Assembly (NCBI GenBank): GCA_028554795.2 | Contig: CM068832.1 | Coordinates: 87,943,011-88,007,010, forward strand | Direction of reading: 5' to 3' | Origin: Sinohyriopsis cumingii | Lineage: Eukaryota > Mollusca > Bivalvia > Unionida > Unionidae | DNA length: 64,000 nucleotides | Shown here: positions 12,299 through 22,943 of the stretch, piece by piece | Layout of the letters: every line of letters starts with the position of its first letter | How positions within the stretch are numbered: position 1 is the stretch's first letter | Program-made: the position numbers and the translations under genes | The notes under the pieces: model-generated | Told to the model about the DNA's origin: nothing | Database searches by the model: none | What the model saw: the letters and a program-made list of their open reading frames with translations, nothing else

Positions 12299-13836
12299 TT
12301 GATGGTGAAGCAAAAGTATGAAAACAATAGTTCAAACAGCTCAATGACATTTCTATACACATTCATATAAGACATAGGCTAGTACCTCATCAAATTGTTT
12401 TTCACAAGTGAGACTAAGTATATTTGTTACTTATACAGTCCCGAACTATTTCACAGATTATTGGAAAAATTAAGGTTTGCTATAGGTATAACGGTACCAA
12501 TTGCGCAAGTCCAGGTGGGCGGAGCTTAAGGTGTATGGAACATTGTATTCAGAATTAAAGAACAACTCTAGCTGTGATTGGTGCATTATGTAAGAGTTGT
12601 ACTTTCTGTTTGGCTTAAAAAAAAATGTTGAGCCTCTTGGCAACATGTGAGTTTGTGTTAATTTCTATCTAGATCATATTTTGTATTTTTTATGATTTTT
12701 TTAAAGTATGGTACACATGGCTGAAAATGTGCTTGTTGTGACTAGATAACTCTAACCACTGTCTAGTTCCAGTAGAGTTATCTCTCTTAAATGCAATGGA
12801 GTACCTGGTTATGTCATTGTCAAATTGACAATCTAGCATTGTTCTATATGGCAGTGTGTGACATGCATGCCCAGGTAGGACAGAAAGTATATTTATTTCA
12901 CAGAACATTAGCATTGAGGTATATGGAGAAACAATTGGTACCGTGATACCTAAAGGAAAGAATAGCCTCACAGTGTATCCATAGAAACGCATACAAGTGG
13001 GCGGCATTTATGAACTATACTAGTCTGATGTAGGAAAACAAATGTGTGCTGAACAGTTTTGGTCAAATATTGAAAGTTCTTTAAGAATAAAATGTATGAA
13101 ATCTGCAGAAAATAGCACAGGTTGGCTTTGGGCTGTCCTTGGACCTGTTGGGCCCTGCCCCATATATTTGTCCAAGGTAAGGTCATCAAACTTTCACTTC
13201 TCATTTCTCGCATTGCTGATTTTGCCTCCTTTAATTCCTTTATCATAAGCTACCTCTCCCTTTTAGATAAACACATTCCACCTGTTTTTAACTCCATTTG
13301 ATGTGCTATGCTTAGTGTTTATATTTGGCATTTTTCTGTATTTTATTCCCCTAATTTCACCCCCCAATCCAACATAACCACTTATAAGCTGTGATTTACT
13401 ATATCTGGTGACTGATTGGCTTATTGAAACAATTTTATTCACATTACAAAGGAGGAAAGCTTACTATTTGTGTTACAATGAGGATGGGTAGGTGGACCTT
13501 TGTGTGAGGACTGGTGGTTAGTGACCTCTTGTATCTGCAGATAGTGTAAAGTGGTCAAAGCTTATACTTTATAATAAGATTGGGTCATGTCCACTGGTCT
13601 CTGATGTTAAGTTCTGCACCCACCAAACAAATATAAATTCCTTTCTTTTAGGTGAATTGTACATTTTGAAGTAGGACAGGTACATACTATTTGGTACATT
13701 GACCTTTGACCTAGTTATTACATAATATGACATAATGTGATTTATCCCATATCACCTATGTGAAGTTCAATAAGTGCTGATATGAATAAGATACAACTCA
13801 TAGTTGAAAGAATTCATTTTATTTCAAAAGATGATT
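12299..13836 (+). repeat. Unit S9 (1,538 bp)
   Basis: Short unit, type 'd' like S4. Private changes: a 9-A run in the element, CATACAAGTGGG near 12990, and CACCCACC in place of CACCTACC near 13617. Confidence 0.95.
12485..12950. mobile_element. MITE-like element, copy in S9
   Basis: 466 bp because the internal A run is 9. Type 'd' mark present. Confidence 0.85.
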
Positions 13837-15373
13837 TTGATGGTGAAGCAAAAGTATGAAAACAATAGTTCAAACAGCTCAATGACATTTCTATACACAT
13901 TCATATAAGACATAGGCTAGTACCTCATCAAATTGTTTTTCACAAGTGAGACTAAGTATATTTGTTACTTATACAGTCCCGAACTATTTCACAGATTATT
14001 GGAAAAATTAAGGTTTGCTATAGGTATAACGGTACCAATTGCGCAAGTCCAGGTGGGCGGAGCTTAAGGTGTATGGAACATTGTATTCAGAATTAAAGAA
14101 CAACTCTAGCTGTGATTGGTGCATTATGTAAGAGTTGTACTTTCTGTTTGGCTTAAAAAAAATGTTGAGCCTCTTGGCAACATGTGAGTTTGTGTTAATT
14201 TCTATCTAGATCATATTTTGTATTTTTTATGATTTTTTTAAAATATGGTACACATGGCTGAAAATGTGCTTGTTGTGACTAGATAACTCTAACCACTGTC
14301 TAGTTCCAGTAGAGTTATCTCTCTTAAATGCAATGGAGTACCTGGTTATGTCATTGTCAAATTGACAATCTAGCATTGTTCTATATGGCAGTGTGTGACA
14401 TGCATGCCCAGGTAGGACAGAAAGTATATTTATTTCACAGAACATTAGCATTGAGGTATATGGAGAAACAATTGGTACCGTGATACCTAAAGGAAAGAAT
14501 AGCCTCACAGTGTATCCATAGAAACGCATACATGTGGGCGGCATTTATGAACTATACTAGTCTGATGTAGGAAAACAAATGTGTGCTGAACAGTTTTGGT
14601 CAAATATTGAAAGTTCTTTAAGAATAAAATGTATGAAATCTGCAGAAAATAGCACAGGTTGGCTTTGGGCTGTCCTTGGACCTGTTGGGCCCTGCCCCAT
14701 ATATTTGTCCAAGGTAAGGTCATCAAACTTTCACTTCTCATTTCTCGCATTGCTGATTTTGCCTCCTTTAATTCCTTTATCATAAGCTACCTCTCCCTTT
14801 TAGATAAACACATTCCTCCTGTTTTTAACTCCATTTGATGTGCTATACTTAGTGTTTATATTTGGCATTTTTCTGTATTTTATTCCCCTAATTTCACCCC
14901 CCAATCCAACATAACCACTTATAAGCTGTGATTTACTATATCTGGTGACTGATTGGCTTATTGAAAAACTTTTATTCACATTACAAAGGAGGAAAGCTTA
15001 CTATTTGTGTTACAATGAGGATGGGTAGGTGGACCTTTGTGTGAGGACTGGTGGTTAGTGACCTCTTGTATCTGCAGATAGTGTAAAGTGGTCAAAGCTT
15101 ATACTTTATAATAAGATTGGGGCATGTCCACTGGTCTCTGATGTTAAGTTCTGCACCTACCAAACAAATATAAATTCCTTTCTTTTAGGTGAATTGTACA
15201 TTTTGAAGTAGGACAGGTACATACTATTTGGTACATTGACCTTTGACCTAGTTATTACATAATATGACATAATGTGATTTATCCCATATCACCTATGTGA
15301 AGTTCAATAAGTGCTGATATGAATAAGATACAACTCATAGTTGAAAGAATTCATTTTATTTCAAAAGATGATT
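13837..15373 (+). repeat. Unit S10 (1,537 bp)
   Basis: Short unit, type 'b'. Private changes: TTGAAAAACTTTTATTC near 14961 and GGGGCATGTCC near 15118. Confidence 0.95.
14023..14487. mobile_element. MITE-like element, copy in S10
   Basis: Termini and TA flanks intact. Confidence 0.85.
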
Positions 15374-15439
15374 TTGATGGTGAAGCAAAAGTATGAAAAC
15401 AATAGTTCAAACAGCTCAATGACATTTCTACACACATTC

Positions 15440-15465
15440 ATATAAGACATAGATATAAGACATTG
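15440..15465 (+). repeat. 13-bp tandem duplication private to S11
   Basis: ATATAAGACATAG at 15440-15452 is followed by ATATAAGACATTG at 15453-15465. Other units have a single copy. Confidence 0.9.
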
Positions 15466-15572
15466 GCTAGTACCTCATCAAATTGTTTTTCACAAGTGAG
15501 ACTAAGTATATTTGTTACTTATACAGTCCCGAACTATTTCACAGATTATTGGAAAAATTAAGGTTTGCTATA

Positions 15573-16037
15573 GGTATAACGGTACCAATTGCGCAAGTCC
15601 AGGTGGGCGGAGCTTAAGGTGTATGGAACATTGTATTCAGAATTAAAGAACAACTCTAGCTGTGATTGGTGCATTATGTAAGAGTTGTACTTTCTGTTTG
15701 GCTTAAAAAAAATGTTGAGCCTCTTGGCAACATGTGAGTTTGTGTTAATTTCTATCTAGATCATATTTTGTATTTTTTATGATTTTTTTAAAATATGGTA
15801 CACATGGCTGAAAATGTGCTTGTTGTGACTAGATAACTCTAACCACTGTCTAGTTCCAGTAGAGTTATCTCTCTTAAATGCAATGGAGTACCTGGTTATG
15901 TCATTGTCAAATTGACAATCTAGCATTGTTCTATATGGCAGTGTGTGACATGCATGCCCAGGTAGGACAGAAAGTATATTTATTTCACAGAACATTAGCA
16001 TTGAGGTATATGGAGAAACAATTGGTACCGTGATACC
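15573..16037. mobile_element. MITE-like element, copy in S11
   Basis: Termini intact. Right-flank variant TAAAAGAAAG. Confidence 0.85.
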
Positions 16038-17113
16038 TAAAAGAAAGAATAGCCTCACAGTGTATCCATAGAAACGCATACATGTGGGCGGCATTTATGA
16101 ACTATACTAGTCTGATGTAGGAAAACAAATGTGTGCTGAACAGTTTTGGTCAAATATTGAAAGTTCTTTAAGAATAAAATGTATGAAATCTGCAGAAAAT
16201 AGCACAGGTTGGCTTTGGGCTGTCCTTGGACCTGTTGGGCCCTGCCCCATATATTTGTCCAAGGTAAGGTCATCAAACTTTCACTTCTCATTTCTCGCAT
16301 TGCTGATTTTGCCTCCTTTAATTCCTTTATCATAAGCTACCTCTCCCTTTTAGATAAACACATTCCTCCTGTTTTTAACTCCATTTGATGTGCTATACTT
16401 AGTGTTTATATTTGGCATTTTTCTGTATTTTATTCCCCTTATTTCACCCCCCCCCCAATCCAACATAACCACTTATAAGCTGTGACTTACTATATCTGGT
16501 GACTTATTGGCTTATTGAAACAATTTTATTCACATTACAAAGGAAGAAAGCTTACTATTTGTGTTACAATGAGAATGGGTAGGTGGACCTTTGTGTGAGG
16601 ACTGGTGGTTAGTGACCTCTTGTATCTGCAGATAGTGTAAAGTGGTCAAAGCTTATACTTTATAATAAGATTGGGTCATGTCCACTGGTCTCTGATGTTA
16701 AGTTCTGCACCTACCAAACAAATATAAATTCCTTTCTTTTAGGTGAATTGTACATTTTGAAGTAGGACAGGTACATACTATTTGGTACATTGACCTTTGA
16801 CCTAGTTATTACATAATATGACATAATGTGATTTATCCCATATCACCTATGTGAAGTTCAATAAGTGCTGATATGAATAAGATACAACTCATAGTTGAAA
16901 GAATTCATTTTATTTCAAAAGATGATTTTGATGGTGAAGCAAAAGTATGAAAACAATAGTTCAAACAGCTCAATGACATTTCTATACACATTCATATAAG
17001 ACATAGGCTAGTACCTCATCAAATTGTTTTTCACAAGTGAGACTAAGTATATTTGTTACTTATACAGTCCCGAACTATTTCACAGATTATTGGAAAAATT
17101 AAGGTTTGCTATA

Positions 17114-17578
17114 GGTATAACGGTACCAATTGCGCAAGTCCAGGTGGGCGGAGCTTAAGGTGTATGGAACATTGTATTCAGAATTAAAGAACAACTCTAG
17201 CTGTGATTGGTGCATTATGTAAGAGTTGTACTTTCTGTTTGGCTTAAAAAAAATGTTGAGCCTCTTGGCAACATGTGAGTTTGTGTTAATTTCTATCTAG
17301 ATCATATTTTGTATTTTTTATGATTTTTTTAAAGTATGGTACACATGGCTGAAAATGTGCTTGTTGTGACTAGATAACTCTAACCACTGTCTAGTTCCAG
17401 TAGAGTTATCTCTCTTAAATGCAATGGAGTACCTGGTTATGTCATTGTCAAATTGACAATCTAGCATTGTTCTATATGGCAGTGTGTGACATGCATGCCC
17501 AGGTAGGACAGAAAGTATATTTATTTCACAGAACATTAGCATTGAGGTATATGGAGAAACAATTGGTACCGTGATACC
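17114..17578. mobile_element. MITE-like element, copy in F1
   Basis: Present in a unit that also retains the 1,367-bp block, which shows that the insertion and the block deletion are independent events. Confidence 0.85.
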
Positions 17579-17669
17579 TAAAGGAAAGAATAGCCTCACA
17601 GTGTATCCATAGAAACGCATACATGTGGGCGGCATTAATGAACTATACTAGTTTGATGTAGGAAAACAA

Positions 17670-17990
17670 ATGTGTGCTGAACAGTTTTGGTCAAATATTG
17701 AAAGTTCTTTAAGAATAAAATGTATGAAATCTTCAGAAAATAGCACAGGTTGGCTTTGGATGGGGACTTTTGATAACTATAGCTATGATAGATATAGACT
17801 TGTGTTACCTGATGCCTTTATGTATGTGCTGTTACCTCCTAGATTGGAATGCATGCAACAAAATAAGTTATGGAAACATAATATAGTTGATTTTGGCCAA
17901 ATATTGGCTATTTTACCTGCAAAAGATGAAAAATCATGTGTACAAAAACTGCTATCATGTTCTTGTAAGGCATGCCATAAACCAGGATAG
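17670..17990 (+). CDS. 106-aa open reading frame in F1, unknown function
   Basis: No family recognised. The ATG follows an in-frame TAG by five codons (AGTTTGATGTAGG region), so the frame cannot extend far upstream without splicing. There is no signal peptide or clear membrane helix. The middle (about residues 44-60) is Leu/Pro-rich and the end has C90, C97, C99, C102 and H103, a loosely zinc-knuckle-like cluster that may be chance. A GTAAGG donor-like site lies inside the Cys-rich end. In this unit the inverted-repeat element sits 92 bp before the ATG and splits the TATA-like site. This copy differs from the four-copy consensus by Q94L. Either a remnant exon of an amplified gene or a chance ORF. 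Confidence 0.3.
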   Translation: MCAEQFWSNIESSLRIKCMKSSENSTGWLWMGTFDNYSYDRYRLVLPDAFMYVLLPPRLECMQQNKLWKHNIVDFGQILAILPAKDEKSCVQKLLSCSCKACHKPG

Positions 17991-19056
17991 AGAACACTCT
18001 AAGTACACTTGTAGAGAGATCACTTGTACCATGTGGGATGTTCTGGCATGAGTAATTTTTAGGTAATATATTAAGGATATGGTATTCCTTCACACTTTGA
18101 TTTGAATCGTCCTGCTCTAATTGTCCTTTTTTTTTTTACACTTTCCTGCTTTGAAATTGTTCATGTAGTTAGTTCAGTTCTCTTGCATTCCCTTTTGTTG
18201 AAGTAGCAGTGAATACCAACAAACAAGAACAGTTTCCTTAAGTCATCATTTCCCATTGGCACTTGTATAAGCCCAATTATAATCTACTATTGACTTTCAA
18301 TTAATCCTATTTCTTTCTGTCAAGCTGCTCTTGTGGAATTTCCATGTTTGGTCCAACATTACAGAATGATAACCATTTTAGTCACACAGTGCGTATTCAT
18401 TCCATTCAAATCCACACTGTTCTTGAAACTTTGCATCCCATCGCAAGAATCCAAATTGGCATGAGATGATATCTGCATGGTTATGGAAGGCTGCACTCTA
18501 CATGCCGGCATTGTAGAAAATATGAACTATGTGATATGAAAGAGCTGCGTCATCTTAGAAATTAAAATTACATGACTCTTGAGGTCCCCACTAAATATAG
18601 GAGTCTAAATGTTAGGTTCTCACTTTATCAGTAATGTATTTTGAGATAATTTAATTGCAATGAAGTTAATACAGGTTGTTGATGAACTCATCTATATTAC
18701 ATGGATACTGTATTAGAGGTTACCACACCTTATGTATATCATTCAGTTATCTCCCTTACACCAGTCATAACATTTCAAGGAAATAAAATCTCACATTTTC
18801 AGTGACTGGTTATGAAAATAAAGAGAAGATTTGTGAAGTATTATATTAGCCCTCAATCTTGATGCAAATGTAAGTAGAAGCAATTTAATAATTTCTCACA
18901 GTAAAGTTTACAAGTTTAAAAACTGATAAGGTATGTTCTGCTTGGATCTGAGATAAGATTATCTCTATCTTATGCTAATTATTATTAAATTCTTATGAGA
19001 AGAAATGTACTTTATATGTATCTATATTATCTAAATTATACACCCTTTTATATCAG
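17991..19056 (+). other. Non-coding spacer of the 1,367-bp block (F1 copy)
   Basis: About 1.07 kb between the 106-codon ORF and the exon-like block, with no substantial ORF. It holds a T tract of 11 at 18127-18137 (9-12 in other units), one AATAAA-type site and short inverted repeats. Nothing else recognised. Confidence 0.6.
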
Positions 19057-19171
19057 ATGGAAATGAACACAACTTCACTTGAAATTTGGGTACCTGTAAG
19101 GGATGTTATAGCACAGTTGCCTTTGGGCTGTCCTTGGACCTGTTGGGCCCTGCCCCATATATTTGTCCAAG
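19057..19171 (+). other. Exon-like block (115 bp) in F1, bounded by consensus splice sites
   Basis: It is preceded by CACCCTTTTATATCAG (acceptor-like; TATATTAG in L copies) and followed by CCAAG|GTAAGG, a near-perfect donor. One frame is open throughout, starting ATGGAAATG, for 38 codons plus one base, with a Cys/Trp/Pro-rich end (CPWTCWALPHIF). The other two frames stop early. Copies start at 23036, 25478, 27920, 30362, 32803, 35240, 37681, 40117, 42558, 45004, 47437, 49879, 52320, 54755, 57661, 60098 and 62535. S units keep only its last part (from CTTTGG). The frame does not join in phase to the 106-codon ORF through that ORF's internal GTAAGG donor. No protein family recognised. Confidence 0.45.
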
Positions 19172-19261
19172 GTAAGGTCATCAAACTTTCACTTCTCATT
19201 TCTCGCATTGCTGATTTTGCCTCCTTTAATTCCTTTATCATAAGCTACCTCTCCCTTTTAG
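19172..19261 (+). other. Candidate 90-nt mini-intron in F1
   Basis: Donor GTAAGG at 19172. Acceptor CTACCTCTCCCTTTTAG ends at 19261 with a strong pyrimidine tract, and possible branch sites are TGCTGAT and TCATAAG. It is present in every unit, including S (878-967 in S1), and is one of the best splice-site pairs in the repeat. Transcription is not shown. Confidence 0.4.
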
Positions 19262-19379
19262 ATAAACACATTCCTCCTGTTTTTAACTCCATTTGATGTG
19301 CTATACTTAGTGTTTATATTTGGCATTTTTCTGTATTTTATTCCCCTAATTTCACCCCCCAATCCAACATAACCACTTA

Positions 19380-19831
19380 TAAGCTGTGATTTACTATATC
19401 TGGTGACTGATTGGCTTATTGAAACAATTTTATTCACATTACAAAGGAGGAAAGCTTACTATTTGTGTTACAATGAGGATGGGTAGGTGGACCTTTGTGT
19501 GAGGACTGGTGGTTAGTGACCTCTTGTATCTGCAGATAGTGTAAAGTGGTCAAAGCTTATACTTTATAATAAGATTGGATCATGTCCACTGGTCTCTGAT
19601 GTTAAGTTCTGCACCTACCAAACAAATATAAATTCCTTTCTTTTAGGTGAATTGTACATTTTGAAGTAGGACAGGTACATACTATTTGGTACATTGACCT
19701 TTGACCTAGTTATTACATAATATGACATAATGTGATTTATCCCATATCACCTATGTGAAGTTCAATAAGTGCTGATATGAATAAGATACAACTCATAGTT
19801 GAAAGAATTCATTTTATTTCAAAAGATGATT
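19380..19831 (+). other. Non-coding 3' part of the unit (F1 copy)
   Basis: Common to all units. It contains TTTCTTTTAG|GTGAATTG, a second acceptor-like site near 19639-19647, and the DR1 motif at 19695. No ORF of note. Confidence 0.55.
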
Positions 19832-21371
19832 TTGATGGTGAAGCAAAAGTATGAAAACAATAGTTCAAACAGCTCAATGACATTTCTATACACATTCATA
19901 TAAGACATAGGCTAGTACCTCATCAAATTGTTTTTCACAAGTGAGACTAAGTATATTTGTTACTTATACAGTCCCGAACTATTTCACAGATTATTGGAAA
20001 AATTAAGGTTTGCTATAGGTATAACGGTACCAATTGCGCAAGTCCAGGTGGGCGGAGCTTAAGGTGTATGGAACATTGTATTCAGAATTAAAGAACAACT
20101 CTAGCTGTGATTGGTGCATTATGTAAGAGTTGTACTTTCTGTTTGGCTTAAAAAACATGTTGAGCCTCTTGGCAACATGTGAGTTTGTGTTAATTTCTAT
20201 CTAGATCATATTTTGTATTTTTTATGATTTTTTTAAAATATGGTACACATGGCTGAAAATGTGCTTGTTGTGACTAGATAACTCTAACCACTGTCTAGTT
20301 CCAGTATAGTTATCTCTCTTAAATGCAATGGAGTACCTGGTTATGTCATTGTCAAATTGACAATCTAGCATTGTTCTATATGGCAGTGTGTGACATGCAT
20401 GCCCAGGTAGGACAGAAAGTATATTTATTTCACAGAACATTAGCATTGAGGTATATGGAGAAACAATTGGTACCGTGATACCTAAAGGAAAGAATAGCCT
20501 CACAGTGTATCCATAGAAACGCATACATGTGGGCGGCATTTATGAACTATACTAGTCTGATGTAGGAAAACAAATGTGTGCTGAACAGTTTTGGTCAAAT
20601 ATTGAAAGTTCTTTAAGAATAAAATGTATGAAATCTGCAGAAAATAGCACAGGTTGGCTTTGGGCTGTCCTTGGACCTGTTGGGCCCTGCCCCATATATT
20701 TGTCCAAGGTAAGGTCATCAAACTTTCACTTCTCATTTCTCGCATTGCTGATTTTGCCTCCTTTAATTCCTTTATCATAAGCTACCTCTCCCTTTTAGAT
20801 AAACACATTCCTCCTGTTTTTAACTCCATTAGAATCTGTGCTATACTTAGTGTTTATATTTGGCATTTTTCTGTATTTTATTCCCCTAATTTCACCCCCC
20901 AATCCAACATAACCACTTATAAGCTGTGATTTACTATATCTGGTGACTGATTGACTTATTGAAACAATTTTATTCACATTACAAAGGAGGAAAGCTTACT
21001 ATTTGTGTTACAATGAGGATGGGTAGGTGGACCTTTGTGTGAGGACTGGTGGTTAGTGACCTCTTGTATCTGCAGATAGTGTAAAGTGGTCAAAGCTTAT
21101 ACTTTATAATAAGATTGGGTCATGTCCACTGGTCTCTGATGTTAAGTTCTGCACCTACCAAACAAATATAAATTCCTTTCTTTTAGGTGAATTGTACATT
21201 TTGAAGTAGGACAGGTACATACTATTTGGTACATTGACCTTTGACCTAGTTATTACATAATATGACATAATGTGATTTATCCCATATCACCTATGTGAAG
21301 TTCAATAAGTGCTGATATGAATAAGATAAAACTCATAGTTGAAAGAATTCATTTTATTTCAAAAGATGATT
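19832..21371 (+). repeat. Unit S12 (1,540 bp, chimeric S/L)
   Basis: The left part is S-type: it carries the element, and the 1,367-bp block is missing. From about 20829 it switches to L-type marks: CCATTAGAATCTGTGC instead of CCATTTGATGTGC, GATTGACTTATT, and AAGATAAAACTC. Private change in the element: CAGTATAGTTATC near 20302. Confidence 0.93.
20018..20482. mobile_element. MITE-like element, copy in S12
   Basis: Last copy before the L region. The A run is interrupted (AAAAAACATG), and the right arm of the internal 11-bp inverted repeat carries a G-to-T change. Confidence 0.85.
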
Positions 21372-21646
21372 TTGATGGTGAAGCAAAAGTATGAAAACAA
21401 TAGTTCAAACAGCTCAATGACATTTCTGTACACATTCATATAAGACATAGGCTAGTACCTCATCAAATTGTTTTTCACAAGTGAGACTAAGTATATTTGT
21501 TACTTATACAGTCCAGAACTATTTCACAGATTATTGGAAAAATTAAGGTTTGCTATAAAGGAAAGAATAGCCTCACAGTGTATCCATAGAAACGCATACA
21601 TGTGGGCGGCATTTATGAACTATACTAGTTTGATGTAGGAAACCAA

Positions 21647-21967
21647 ATGTGTTCTGAACAGTTTTGGTCAAATATTGAAAGTTCTTTAAGAATAAAATGT
21701 ATGAAATCTTCAAAAAATAGCACAAGTTGGCTTTGAATGGGGACTTTTGATAACTACAGCTATGATAGATATAGACTTGTGTTACCTGATGCCTTTATGT
21801 ATGTGCTGTTACCTCCTAGATTGGAATGCATGCAACAAAATAAGTTATGGAAACATAATATAGTTGATTTTGGCCAAATATTGGCTATTTTACCTGCAAA
21901 AGATGAAAAATCATGTGTACAAAAACAGCTATCATGTTCTTGTAAGGCATGCCATAAACCAGGATAG
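21647..21967 (+). pseudogene. Stopped copy of the 106-codon ORF in L1 (typical of most L units)
   Basis: Codon 30 is TGA (GGCTTTGAATGG) instead of TGG, leaving a 29-codon start and a 76-codon remainder from Met31. Linked changes are TCAAAAAATAGC and CACAAGTTGG. The same stop occurs in the copies starting at 24089, 26531, 28973, 31415, 33851, 36293, 38729, 41170, 43606, 50932, 61147 and 63584, and in the frameshifted copies at 46055 and 48488. One mutation has spread through the L class, which argues against selection for the full protein there. Confidence 0.5.
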
Positions 21968-22737
21968 AGAACACTCTAAGTACACTTGTAGAGAGATCAC
22001 TTGTACCATGTGGGATGTTCTGGCATGAGTAATTTTTAGGTAATATATTAAGGATATGGTATTCCTTCACACTTTGATTTGAATCGTCCTGCTCTAATTG
22101 TCCTTTTTTTTTTTTACACTTTCCTGCTTTGAAATTGTTCATGTAGTTAGTTCAGTTCTCTTGCATTCCCTTTTGTTGAAGTAGCAGGGAATACCAACAA
22201 ACAAGAACAGTTTCCTTAAGTCATCATTTCCCATTGGCACTTGTATAAGCCCAATTATAATCTACTATTGACTTTCAATTAATCCTATTTCTTTCTGTCA
22301 AGCTGCTCTTGTGGAATTTCCATGTTTGGTCCAATATTACAGAATGATAACCATTTTAGTCACACAGTGCGTATTCATTCCATTCAAATCCACACTGTTC
22401 TTGAAACTTTGCATCCCATCGCAAGAATCCAAATTGGCATGAGATGATATCTGCATGGTTATGGAAGGCTGCACTCTACATGCCGGCATTGTAGAAAATA
22501 TGAACTATGTGATATGAAAGAGCTGCGTCATCTTAGAAATTAAAATTACATGACTCTTGAGGTCCCCACTAAATATAGGAGTCTAAATGTTAGGTTCTCA
22601 CTTTATCAGTAATGTATTTTGAGATAATTTAATTGCAATGAAGTTAATACAGGTTGTTGATGAACTCATCTATATTACATGGATACTGTATTAGAGGTTA
22701 CCACACCTTATGTATATCATTCAGTTATCTCCCTTAC

Positions 22738-22788
22738 ACCAGTCATAACATTTCAAGGAAATAAAATCTCACATTTTCAGTGACTGGT
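22738..22788. other. Inverted repeat enclosing an AATAAA signal (L1 copy)
   Basis: ACCAGTCA (22738-22745) and TGACTGGT (22781-22788) can pair around a 35-nt loop that contains AATAAA at 22760-22765. It is inside the 1,367-bp block, so only L and F units have it. Confidence 0.35.
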
Positions 22789-22927
22789 TATGAAAATAAA
22801 GAGAAGATTTGTGAAGTATTATATTAGCCCTCAATCTTGATGCAAATGTAAGTAGAAGCAATTTAATAATTTCTCACAGTAAAGTTTACAAGTTTAAAAA
22901 CTGATAAGGTATGTTCTGCTTGGATCT

Positions 22928-22943
22928 GAGATAAGTTTATCTC
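22928..22943. other. Near-palindrome GAGATAA-GT-TTATCTC (L1 copy)
   Basis: 7-bp arms around a 2-bp centre, containing GATA and TATC cores. In F1 the centre is changed (GAGATAAGATTATCTC). Function unknown. Confidence 0.4.

Larger units (their letters stand above)
15374..16927 (+). repeat. Unit S11 (1,554 bp, expanded)
   Basis: Short unit, type 'c'. It is 17 bp longer than its neighbours because of a 13-bp tandem duplication (15440-15465) and a 10-C run near 16446 (+4). It has further private substitutions between 16,430 and 16,580. Confidence 0.95.
16928..19831 (+). repeat. Unit F1 (2,904 bp, carries both modules)
   Basis: Full unit: the inverted-repeat element (17114-17578) and the 1,367-bp block absent from S units (roughly 17760-19126) are both present. 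Its left half matches S type 'd' (TTAAAGTATGG). Its block differs from L copies at several places, for example GAGATAAGATTATCTC near 18949 and TATATCAG before the exon-like block, so it is not a recent copy of the neighbouring L units. Confidence 0.95.

Noticed and set aside
17114..17578. LTR or solo-LTR interpretation of the element
   Set aside because: Termini are inverted GGTAT...ATACC with a TA duplication, not TG...CA with a 4-6 bp duplication. No primer-binding site or polypurine tract is evident.
17937..17987. Zinc-finger call for the Cys-rich C-terminus of the 106-aa ORF
   Set aside because: The spacing C-x6-C-x-C-x2-C-H does not match a standard zinc-finger or CCHC knuckle pattern, so no domain is claimed.
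17760..19126. The 1,367-bp block as an intron lost by retroposition in S units
   Set aside because: Its edges are not GT-AG. They coincide with imperfect direct repeats, and the nearby 90-nt intron candidate is retained in S units, so S is a DNA deletion and not a processed copy.
1..21371. CRISPR array or bacterial repeat region
   Set aside because: Repeat units are 1.5-2.9 kb and there are no short repeats with unique spacers. Splice signals and a TA-flanked MITE indicate a eukaryote.
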